Shown: piece after piece, positions 1 through 6,237 of the stretch
How positions within the stretch are numbered: the first letter of the stretch is position 1
How the letters are laid out: each line of letters opens with the position of its first letter
Assembly: GCA_007129085.1 (NCBI GenBank)
Contig: SKWF01000213.1
Span: forward strand, 1-8,204
DNA length: 8,204 nucleotides
Source of the DNA: Balneolaceae bacterium
GTDB lineage: Bacteria > Bacteroidota > Rhodothermia > Balneolales > Balneolaceae
Reading direction: 5' to 3'
Program-made: the position numbers and the translations under genes
Notes under the pieces: generated by a model
The model's input: the letters and a program-made list of their open reading frames with translations, nothing else
Told to the model about the DNA's origin: nothing
Database searches by the model: none

Positions 1-800
1 GTATTACAACCGTTCATACGGGCCACGGTCCGGGCGCGGTGATCAGTGGTCAGACCATGATTACCAAGACTACCGGAGATACAGTTGAAGAAGCTCTTGT
101 TGATTCCACAACCTCCCTGGCTATGACGATTGGTTCCGTTGTTCGAAATAATTTCGACAACCCCGGCACGCGATCTAAAGCAATTGCGATGCTGCGGCAA
201 GAACTGCTCGATGCCGAAGAGTATATGAATGGGGATGAAAATCAACCCAGAGATCTACAAAAAGAGGCTTTGGTAGATCTTCTTGAAGGCAATATTTACG
301 CATTAATTACCGCTCATACCGCGCAAGACATCATGACGGCATTGCGACTTCAGCGAGAGTTCGGATTTAACATGCTGCTGGATGGCGCTGCCGAAGCGTA
401 TCTCGTGATGGATGAAATTAAAGATGCGGGCGTTTCCGTTATTATTCATCCAACCATGATGCGACTTGGCGGAGACGGTGAAAACGCCTCTTTTGAAACA
501 GCCGGAAAACTGGCCGAAGCTGGTATAACCGTTCTATTCCAAAGCGGATATGAAGGATACGTACCAAAAACACGTGTTGTGCTCTACGAAGCGGCTATAG
601 CCGTTGCCAACGGGCTCGATTACAACAAGGCGCTGGAAGCTCTCACCATAGATGCTGCAACCGTTCTTGGTATTAGTGACCGTGTTGGATCACTTGAAAC
701 CGGGAAACAGGCGGATGTAGTGCTCTTTAACGGAGATCCATTTGAGTACACAACCACCACAGATGCCGTGATTATTAACGGTAACGTGGTTAGCCGATAA
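1..800 (+). CDS. Imidazolonepropionase-like amidohydrolase, C-terminal part (5' end outside window)
   Basis: The frame is open from the first full codon at position 3 to TAA at 798-800, giving 265 residues. A GTG at 39 lies inside conserved family sequence (TTVHTGHGPGAVISGQ), so it is not the true start; the N-terminus with the usual HxH metal motif lies upstream. Family features seen: the loop 'GAVISGQTMITKT', a TIM-barrel His in 'ITAHTAQD' (codon 315-317), and the C-terminal segment 'LGISDRVGSLETGKQADVV' followed by 'GDPFEYTT' and 'VIINGNVVSR', which closes the small beta domain of COG1228-type enzymes. Oddly, two positions that normally carry metal or catalytic residues look replaced: the His after the next strand reads Asp ('MLLDGAAEAY', codon 381) and the late Asp region reads 'FQSGYEGY' (from 537). 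It may be a non-hydrolytic or altered member, often found beside an intact paralog. No signal peptide can be judged. The substrate is unknown. Family assignment is firm; activity is not. Confidence 0.5.
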   Translation, partial: ITTVHTGHGPGAVISGQTMITKTTGDTVEEALVDSTTSLAMTIGSVVRNNFDNPGTRSKAIAMLRQELLDAEEYMNGDENQPRDLQKEALVDLLEGNIYALITAHTAQDIMTALRLQREFGFNMLLDGAAEAYLVMDEIKDAGVSVIIHPTMMRLGGDGENASFETAGKLAEAGITVLFQSGYEGYVPKTRVVLYEAAIAVANGLDYNKALEALTIDAATVLGISDRVGSLETGKQADVVLFNGDPFEYTTTTDAVIINGNVVSR

Positions 801-830
801 ATCCCGCAGTTACTCCATTTTAAATTTCAG

Positions 831-872
831 AAAAGGCAGAAGTGCATCAGTCGCTTTTGCCTTTTTTATTTT
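831..872 (+). terminator. Intrinsic terminator after the amidohydrolase gene
   Basis: Positions 831-844 pair with 852-865 to make a 14-bp stem that includes two G-T wobbles. The loop is the 7 nt CATCAGT, and a T-run follows at 862-867 and continues as ATTTT. It sits 30 nt past the stop codon and separates the amidohydrolase unit from uvrA. Confidence 0.5.
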
Positions 873-911
873 CCCACCCCTCAGTGAAACGAACGCATTA
901 AACCGCAGCAT

Positions 912-941
912 TTGTTTTGTTCTTTTATATGGATTGATAAT
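912..941 (+). promoter_or_regulatory. Possible sigma70-type promoter for uvrA
   Basis: TTGTTT (912-917) and GATAAT (936-941) are separated by 18 bp, close to the TTGACA/TATAAT consensus, and lie downstream of the preceding terminator. Transcription would start near 948, giving a leader of about 55 nt. The -10 box is inside a small inverted repeat, TTGAT-A-ATCAA (934-944), which could be an operator. This is a by-eye match in AT-rich DNA, and promoters of Bacteroidota often follow another consensus, so it is tentative. Confidence 0.5.
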
Positions 942-1003
942 CAACTTCCTGCAGCAAGTTTCGTATCTTACATCGTTTCGGCAATTTTTCAGATTTACCT
1001 TAT

Positions 1004-3820
1004 ATGAGTGATAAAACCTCCGGCACCAAAGAGATTTCAACGAACGGCACACCTGTTCAGGAACGGCCGATTATTGTAAAAGGAGCCCGTGTCCACAACC
1101 TCAAAAATGTGGATGTAGAGATCCCCAGGAATAAACTTACCGTGGTTACCGGCGTATCCGGCTCCGGTAAATCAAGCCTGGCGTTCGACACCATCTACGC
1201 CGAGGGACAGCGCCGGTATGTGGAGAGCCTGTCGAGTTACGCCCGCCAGTTCCTCGAAAGAATGGATAAGCCTGATGTGGATTTTATGCAGGGCATCTCG
1301 CCGGCTATGGCCATTCAGCAGAAAACGACATCGTCCAATCCGCGGTCTACGGTTGGTACATCCACCGAAATTTACGATTACTTTCGCCTGCTTTTTGCAC
1401 GAATCGGGCAAACCATCTCCCCAAAATCAGGAAAAGAGGTTCAGAAAGACTCTACGAGATCGATCATTAAGGAGCTTTTTGATGAGTATGATGAAGGCAC
1501 GAAATTTTATGTACTGTTCCCAATTGAGCTGCGGGAAGGCCGAAAGCTAAAAGATGAACTTGCTGTTTTAAAAGAGAAGGGGCTTACCCGAATTCTCAAA
1601 ACCGACAGCGAAGAGATGGTAGATCTCTCGAGAGATGATTACGACCCGAAATCCATCAAGCCAAAAAAAGACCGCGTACTGGTGGATCGCCTGGCCCTGA
1701 AGCAGGATGATGACACCCGAAGCCGAATTGCCGATTCGCTCGAAACTGCTTTTCGTGAGGGCAATGGGCGATGCACCGTAAAAATCAGAAAGGGAGAAGA
1801 GCACCCTTTTAGCGAACGATTTGAACGGGATGGCATGGAGTTTTTGGAGCCGACGCCGCAGATGTTCTCATTTAACAACCCGTTTGGAGCATGCGACTCC
1901 TGCGAAGGGTTTGGCCGGGTTTCGGGTATTGATGAAGATTTGGTAATTCCCGATCACGACCGGACGATTCGAAACGGTGCCATTGCACCATTTGACTCGC
2001 CAAAATTCAGCCGGTATCTAAAGAAATTCATTAAAGTTGCGGCGCGTCATCAACTCCCGATTGATGTGCCCTATAAAGATCTCGACAAAACAACGCGTAA
2101 AATTTTATGGAAGGGAAAGGATGAATATCCCGGCATCCACGGCTTTTTTGATGAGGTAAAAAGCCAGTTTTACAAAGTTCATATGAGGGTTTTCTACTCC
2201 CGCTATCGCGGTTATAGCCGCTGCCCGGAGTGCGAGGGGTACAGGGTCCGCAAAGATGCGCTCTATATTAAAGTGGGAGATGCCCACATTGGAGAAGTTT
2301 CTGAAATGACGATCGGTCACGCCCGGAAATTCTTTGACGAGCTGTCCCTTTCTGACTTCCAAAAAGAGGTAGCCGGACAGATTCTGTACGAAATTCGTAA
2401 GCGGTTGAAATACCTCGATGAAGTTGGCCTCGACTACCTGACTCTCAATCGGCAAACGAGCACGCTCAGTGGCGGGGAGTCGCAGCGAATCAGCCTGGCC
2501 AACTCCCTGGGAAGTTCATTAATCGGTAGCCTGTATGTTTTAGATGAACCGACGATTGGCCTCCACCCGCGGGATAATAATCGTCTGATTGAAATTTTGA
2601 AATCACTCCGGGATATCGGGAATACCGTCCTTGTGGTAGAGCACGATCCTGAAATGATTCAAGCCGCCGATAATATTATTGATATCGGGCCATTTGCAGG
2701 AACACACGGCGGTGAAGTGGTTTTTAGCGGACCGTATGATGAACTGATTACCGCCAAAACTTTGACCGGTAAATACCTGAGTGGACGCATGGAGATTCCA
2801 GTGCCGGAAAAACGGCGGCAGGGCAACGGAAAATCAATCGCTGTTAAAGGCGCATCCGAACATAACCTGAAAAGTATCGATGTAGAATTTCCACTCGGAA
2901 AACTGGTATGTGTAACGGGGGTATCGGGGTCCGGAAAATCGACGCTGGTCCACGACACACTTTATGCCCACATCCAGCGAGAGCTTGGCACCTGGAAAGA
3001 CAAAATTGGGCGACACAGAAATATTGATGGCGTTCGCCATGTTGAAACCGTGGAGATGGTGGATCAAAGTCCCATCGGCCGCTCCACCCGTTCAAACCCC
3101 GCTACCTACACAAAAGCATTTGATGGTATTCGCGACCTCTTTTCGAAAACTCGTCAGTCTAAAATTATGGGTTATACTCCGGGGCACTTCTCTTTTAATG
3201 TTCCCGGCGGGCGATGCGAAAGCTGCCAGGGTGAGGGCGTTCAAACCATCGAAATGCAGTTTATGGCCGACATTGAGCTGGTCTGCGAGGAGTGTAGCGG
3301 CACCCGTTTCAGAAAAGATATTCTGCAGATTCAGTATCGTGGGCACAACATCCATGATGTATTGGATATGAGCGTAAGTGATGCCATTGAGTTTTTTGTT
3401 GATGAACCGTCCATCACCAACAAATTGCAACCGCTCGAAGATGTGGGGTTGGGGTATTTGAAGTTGGGGCAGAGCGCCACAACGCTATCCGGCGGGGAGG
3501 CCCAACGAGTAAAACTGGCCAAGTTTCTCTCTAAAACTACGCAATCAGAAACCCTCTACTTTTTTGATGAACCCACCACGGGTCTGCACTTCGAGGATAT
3601 CGCTAAATTGCTTACCTCATTCAACGAGCTGGTTAACCAGGGCCACTCCGTCATTATAATTGAGCATAACCTGGATGTGATAAAATCGGCCGACTGGATT
3701 ATTGACATCGGCCCGGAGGGAGGATTTGGAGGAGGATCAGTTGTTGCAACCGGCACACCCGAAGATATTGCAGCAGTTAACGAGAGCCATACCGGGCGGT
3801 TTTTGAAAGAGTTGCTTTAA
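1004..3820 (+). CDS. uvrA: UvrA, excinuclease ABC subunit A
   Basis: UvrA is the DNA-damage sensor of nucleotide excision repair: as a dimer it loads UvrB onto lesions using two ABC-type ATPase sites in the cytoplasm. The 938-aa length matches E. coli UvrA (940). Motifs in order: Walker A 'GVSGSGKSS' (50-58, Lys56); a region at about 125-245 matching the UvrB-binding insertion; zinc-module cysteines 297/300 and 407/410; signature 'LSGGESQR' (488-495); Walker B 'LYVLDEPT' (510-517) with His547 of the H-loop; second Walker A (639-647, Lys645); second zinc finger Cys738/741/761/764; second signature 'LSGGEAQR' (828-835); Walker B 'LYFFDEPT' (851-858); His888. All key residues are present, so it should be active and of the UvrA1 type rather than the shorter UvrA2. 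The ATG at 1004 is preceded by no Shine-Dalgarno; the first ~22 residues are a polar extension before the conserved 'IIVKGARVHNLKN'. No convincing terminator follows, and the next gene starts 94 bp on. Confidence 0.5.
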   Translation: MSDKTSGTKEISTNGTPVQERPIIVKGARVHNLKNVDVEIPRNKLTVVTGVSGSGKSSLAFDTIYAEGQRRYVESLSSYARQFLERMDKPDVDFMQGISPAMAIQQKTTSSNPRSTVGTSTEIYDYFRLLFARIGQTISPKSGKEVQKDSTRSIIKELFDEYDEGTKFYVLFPIELREGRKLKDELAVLKEKGLTRILKTDSEEMVDLSRDDYDPKSIKPKKDRVLVDRLALKQDDDTRSRIADSLETAFREGNGRCTVKIRKGEEHPFSERFERDGMEFLEPTPQMFSFNNPFGACDSCEGFGRVSGIDEDLVIPDHDRTIRNGAIAPFDSPKFSRYLKKFIKVAARHQLPIDVPYKDLDKTTRKILWKGKDEYPGIHGFFDEVKSQFYKVHMRVFYSRYRGYSRCPECEGYRVRKDALYIKVGDAHIGEVSEMTIGHARKFFDELSLSDFQKEVAGQILYEIRKRLKYLDEVGLDYLTLNRQTSTLSGGESQRISLANSLGSSLIGSLYVLDEPTIGLHPRDNNRLIEILKSLRDIGNTVLVVEHDPEMIQAADNIIDIGPFAGTHGGEVVFSGPYDELITAKTLTGKYLSGRMEIPVPEKRRQGNGKSIAVKGASEHNLKSIDVEFPLGKLVCVTGVSGSGKSTLVHDTLYAHIQRELGTWKDKIGRHRNIDGVRHVETVEMVDQSPIGRSTRSNPATYTKAFDGIRDLFSKTRQSKIMGYTPGHFSFNVPGGRCESCQGEGVQTIEMQFMADIELVCEECSGTRFRKDILQIQYRGHNIHDVLDMSVSDAIEFFVDEPSITNKLQPLEDVGLGYLKLGQSATTLSGGEAQRVKLAKFLSKTTQSETLYFFDEPTTGLHFEDIAKLLTSFNELVNQGHSVIIIEHNLDVIKSADWIIDIGPEGGFGGGSVVATGTPEDIAAVNESHTGRFLKELL

Positions 3821-3914
3821 AGGTTTCTATTATACTATCCGATAAATGGTTGAAACAAAAACCTTTACGAATGGTTAATACAAATCAAACTCTCAATAAA
3901 TCAAAACTTCCAAT

Positions 3915-4523
3915 ATGAAACGTTTAACGATACTGTTTGTAACTCTTACGCTTACACTTCTTGCAGGTACCGCCACAGCTCAAGATGCTGTTAAAACAGG
4001 CGCAAAAGGGGGGCTAAATTTTGCCACGATATCTTCTGGTGATTTTGACACCCGAACCGGCTTTGTAATCGGTGGTTTTGCCAAGTTTGGAATTCCTGAC
4101 TCTCCACTCTCCATCCAACCTGAAGCACTCTATAGCCAACAAGGCGGTGAACAGGATGGAAACCAAGTTAGAGTTGATTACCTTCAGGTTCCCGTCCTAT
4201 TTAAGTTTGCCATGTCGCAAGCAGGCACCATTGAACCCAATCTTTTTGCTGGTCCTTACGCCGGCTACAGACTAATCGCTCAACAAGACGGTGGTACAGG
4301 TGGTCTTTTTGGAGGCAGCAGTAATATCGAGAATCAAACCGAAGATGTAGATTATGGGTTTGCCTTTGGCGGTGGACTGGATATTGAGGTGGGAGACTCC
4401 ATCTTTACCATGGATGCCCGGTATAATCTTGGAATGGCGGATGTTTTTACCGATCAATCCGGTAAAAACCGTGTTTTCTCTATTACGTTTGGTATCAGTC
4501 TGCCAAGTGGTGGAGCTAACTAA
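3915..4523 (+). CDS. Outer-membrane beta-barrel protein, porin family (paralog 1 of 3)
   Basis: This is a 202-aa protein with a clear signal peptide: Lys2-Arg3, a hydrophobic core, and likely cleavage after Ala22 ('TATA|QD'). The mature part has alternating polar and hydrophobic strands with many Gly and aromatic residues, beginning 'GAKGGLNFA' and containing 'AGPYAGYRL' (Gly113-Pro-Tyr115). This is the pattern of small PF13568-type barrels, probably eight strands, in the outer membrane. It is the most divergent of the three tandem paralogs: it has a Gly-rich loop around residues 124-137 ('GGTGGLFGGSS'), and where the other two end '..AGIMF' it reads '..FGISL' followed by the tail PSGGAN. It therefore lacks the C-terminal aromatic residue usually recognised by the BAM machinery. 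The start lies in an A-rich context (tcaaaacttccaat) without Shine-Dalgarno. Ligand or pore function is unknown; the family name 'porin' is only a similarity label. Confidence 0.5.
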   Translation: MKRLTILFVTLTLTLLAGTATAQDAVKTGAKGGLNFATISSGDFDTRTGFVIGGFAKFGIPDSPLSIQPEALYSQQGGEQDGNQVRVDYLQVPVLFKFAMSQAGTIEPNLFAGPYAGYRLIAQQDGGTGGLFGGSSNIENQTEDVDYGFAFGGGLDIEVGDSIFTMDARYNLGMADVFTDQSGKNRVFSITFGISLPSGGAN

Positions 4524-4542
4524 TAGTTGTACACACAATTTT

Positions 4543-4576
4543 AAAGCCGTGCAGAAATGTGCGGCTTTTTTTATTT
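4543..4576 (+). terminator. Intrinsic terminator after barrel gene 1
   Basis: AAAGCCGTGCA (4543-4553) pairs with TGTGCGGCTTT (4558-4568) in an 11-bp stem with two adjacent wobbles and a GAAA tetraloop. A run of seven T (4566-4572) follows. It lies 19 nt beyond the stop codon. Confidence 0.5.
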
Positions 4577-4677
4577 CCGGATAAAGTGTTAATTACAGAG
4601 TTCATTAACCAAGAAATACTGTAACAAACAGAGAGGACAGTACTCTTTGAATTAAACATTCACTTAATCAATAAACC

Positions 4678-5295
4678 ATGAGAAAACTATCCACATTAAT
4701 TATTTCAACATTACTTTTTTTAAGTATGGCTATTACCGCACAAGCACAAAGCCCCGTTGATTTTGGGCTAAAGGGCGGCATCAACCTGGCAAACCTTGCC
4801 AATGCAGACGGTGATGCCGACACTAGAACAGGATTTCATGCCGGACTTGTCCTCGATTTTTCACTCCCTATGATGCCGATCGGAATTGAGTCGGGCATAT
4901 ATTATTCACAAAAAGGTTCAGAAGCTACCTTCGGAGGCGTAAATGCCACCTCAAAGCTGGACTATATTGAAGTGCCAGTAATGGCCAAAATTAATGTAGG
5001 CCCTCCCGGACCTTTTACTCCCCACCTTCTTGTAGGCCCTTATGCGGCATACAATATTAATGCTGAATGGGAAGGAACTGATGGTTCATCAACATTTACA
5101 GAGGATCGAAGTGACTTCACAACAGATGTAGACTTTGGTGGTATAGTTGGCGTGGGGGCAGATTTTAACGCCGGTGTAACGAAGTTAAATGTACAGGCCC
5201 GATACAGCCGTGGATTTGTAGACATCAACGATAACGGAAATGATGATGGGGTTTACCACAATGTATTCACCATTGCAGCCGGTATTATGTTCTAA
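4678..5295 (+). CDS. Outer-membrane beta-barrel protein, porin family (paralog 2 of 3)
   Basis: This 205-aa protein begins with Arg2-Lys3 and a hydrophobic stretch; signal peptidase I cleavage is likely after Ala23 ('AQA|QS'). The mature protein opens 'PVDFGLKGGINLA', shows repeated amphipathic strands such as 'GIESGIYYSQKG' and 'LNVQARYSRGF', has the shared 'VGPYAAY' motif (Gly120-Pro-Tyr122) and ends 'FTIAAGIMF'. The terminal Phe is the typical outer-membrane insertion signal. Acidic Asp/Asn-rich loops ('NADGDADTRTG', 'INDNGNDDG') are probably on the cell surface or in periplasmic turns and might bind cations, which is only a guess. It is flanked on both sides by terminators (4543-4576 and 5324-5357), so it must have its own promoter within the 101 bp upstream of the start, where no clear box was found. 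The ATG is preceded by an A/T-rich stretch (aatcaataaacc) without Shine-Dalgarno. Confidence 0.5.
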   Translation: MRKLSTLIISTLLFLSMAITAQAQSPVDFGLKGGINLANLANADGDADTRTGFHAGLVLDFSLPMMPIGIESGIYYSQKGSEATFGGVNATSKLDYIEVPVMAKINVGPPGPFTPHLLVGPYAAYNINAEWEGTDGSSTFTEDRSDFTTDVDFGGIVGVGADFNAGVTKLNVQARYSRGFVDINDNGNDDGVYHNVFTIAAGIMF

Positions 5296-5323
5296 ATGAA
5301 TATCATATAAAGCTTTATAACGG

Positions 5324-5357
5324 AGAGCTTCGATAAAAGATCGGGGCTCTTTTTTTA
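5324..5357 (+). terminator. Intrinsic terminator after barrel gene 2
   Basis: AGAGCTTCGAT (5324-5334) pairs with ATCGGGGCTCT (5340-5350), an 11-bp stem with two T-G wobbles and a 5-nt AAAAG loop. Seven T (5350-5356) follow. It lies 28 nt past the stop codon. Confidence 0.5.
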
Positions 5358-5530
5358 TTTGATGCCCTTCTTGTTTTCCAGGTTGCTCTCCCTTTTACGC
5401 ATACTACATAAAATCTCCTCTATAATATTCAATCACATACAATTACTACATATCCATGTATTGTAATAACCGCTGCAGAAGTAGAAGTTCAGCTATTAAG
5501 GAGATAAACTAATAACTACGGGAAACAACT

Positions 5531-6142
5531 ATGAAAAAAACAGTAACAATTTTTTTAGCCCTTTTTGTCATTTCACTTCTGGGACTACCGGGTGCTATTA
5601 ACGCTCAAAACCCAGTTGATTTCGGTATCAAAGGTGGGCTTAATTTCGCAACCTTTCACGGATCGGATTCAGATTATGAAACGCTTTCAGATTATACAGT
5701 GGGTATTGCTGTAGATATTTCACTTCCAGCCTTACCTATCGATATTGAGAGTGGTGTTTATTATTCACACAAAGGAGCCCAGGCAGACGGTGGTAGTGTT
5801 CGGCTCAATGTAGAGTATATTGAGCTACCTCTGCTTGCGAAATATAACCTGGGATTATCAGATCTTTTGAACCCACATATCGTTTTAGGCCCCTATGCAG
5901 GTTACGCTATCAACTCAAATGCCCGGGGAATCACATTCTCAAATGTAGATTCTCTCGAAGACTTCACCAACGAATTTGATTTCGGATTGATGGGGGGATT
6001 GGGGGCAGACCTGAATGTAGCCGTCACTACAGTTAACATTCAAACCAGGTACAGCTACGGAATCACCTCCGTTTTTGATGATGGGTTTGATGGTGATGCG
6101 AATAATGGAGTGTTTTCAATTGTAGCGGGAATTATGTTTTAA
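5531..6142 (+). CDS. Outer-membrane beta-barrel protein, porin family (paralog 3 of 3)
   Basis: This 203-aa protein has a signal peptide (Lys2-Lys3, hydrophobic core, likely cut after Ala25, 'INA|QN'). The mature part opens 'PVDFGIKGGLNFA', carries 'LGPYAGYAI' (Gly120-Pro-Tyr122), and closes 'FSIVAGIMF' with a C-terminal Phe. Strands such as 'IESGVYYSHKG' and 'VNIQTRYSYGI' align directly with paralog 2, its nearest relative here; the loop at about residues 136-150 (around 'NVDSLEDFTNEF') differs. It is expected to be an outer-membrane barrel of about eight strands with unknown ligand. The 5' gap is the longest between the three (235 bp, of which the first part is the preceding terminator). 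It contains a TATAAT at 5421-5426 but no good -35 partner, and an AAGGAG at 5498-5503 that is too far (27 nt) from the ATG to act as its ribosome site. Nothing else was recognised in that gap. Confidence 0.5.
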   Translation: MKKTVTIFLALFVISLLGLPGAINAQNPVDFGIKGGLNFATFHGSDSDYETLSDYTVGIAVDISLPALPIDIESGVYYSHKGAQADGGSVRLNVEYIELPLLAKYNLGLSDLLNPHIVLGPYAGYAINSNARGITFSNVDSLEDFTNEFDFGLMGGLGADLNVAVTTVNIQTRYSYGITSVFDDGFDGDANNGVFSIVAGIMF

Positions 6143-6176
6143 TCTGAGAAAAACAGAACTACTTTCGTACATTATC

Positions 6177-6207
6177 AGAGCCTCCGGTCAAAGGAGGCTC
6201 TTTTTTT
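6177..6207 (+). terminator. Intrinsic terminator after barrel gene 3
   Basis: AGAGCCTCC (6177-6185) pairs perfectly with GGAGGCTCT (6193-6201) around a 7-nt loop, and seven T (6201-6207) follow. It is the strongest hairpin in the window by GC content. It ends only about 30 nt before the next start codon. Confidence 0.5.
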
Positions 6208-6237
6208 GGGTTCAACAATCTGTTAAAGCCCCTGTTG

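Larger units (their letters stand above)
3915..6142 (+). repeat. Tandem array of three paralogous outer-membrane barrel genes
   Basis: Three genes of 202, 205 and 203 aa follow one another in the same orientation. They share a signal peptide ending A|Q, an opening 'KGGxNxA' strand, a central 'GPYAxY' motif (113, 120 and 120) and a closing strand beginning V-F-(S/T)-I. Genes 2 and 3 are the closer pair: both start their mature part with 'PVDFG(L/I)KGG' and end 'AGIMF'. The pattern indicates old successive duplication with strong divergence of loops, since little DNA-level identity remains. Confidence 0.5.

Noticed and set aside
39..41. GTG as the start of the amidohydrolase gene
   Set aside because: The frame stays open to the window edge and the residues before it match the conserved family loop, so the start is upstream.
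2105..2455. Minus-strand reading frame of 116 codons inside uvrA
   Set aside because: It lies fully inside a well-conserved gene on the opposite strand, has no recognisable domain and is a typical shadow frame.
3818..3867. Inverted repeat TAAAGGTTT / AAACCTTTA after uvrA as a terminator
   Set aside because: The 9-bp AT-rich arms are separated by a 32-nt loop and no T-run follows, so it is unlikely to end transcription; uvrA may read into barrel gene 1.
3850..3881. TTGAAA with TTAATA/TAATAC as promoter of barrel gene 1
   Set aside because: The spacing is 19-20 bp, longer than normal, and the boxes are weak.
4641..4649. TACTCTTTG before barrel gene 2 as a Bacteroidota-type -7 box (TAnnTTTG)
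   Set aside because: It has three bases instead of two between TA and TTTG, and no TTTG-like -33 element was found at the expected distance.
5421..5426. Perfect TATAAT as the -10 of barrel gene 3
   Set aside because: No acceptable -35 box is found 15-19 bp upstream in this AT-rich gap, so the match alone is not enough.
5498..5503. AAGGAG as ribosome binding site of barrel gene 3
   Set aside because: It lies 27 nt upstream of the ATG, and no start codon with a plausible small reading frame lies at the proper distance from it.
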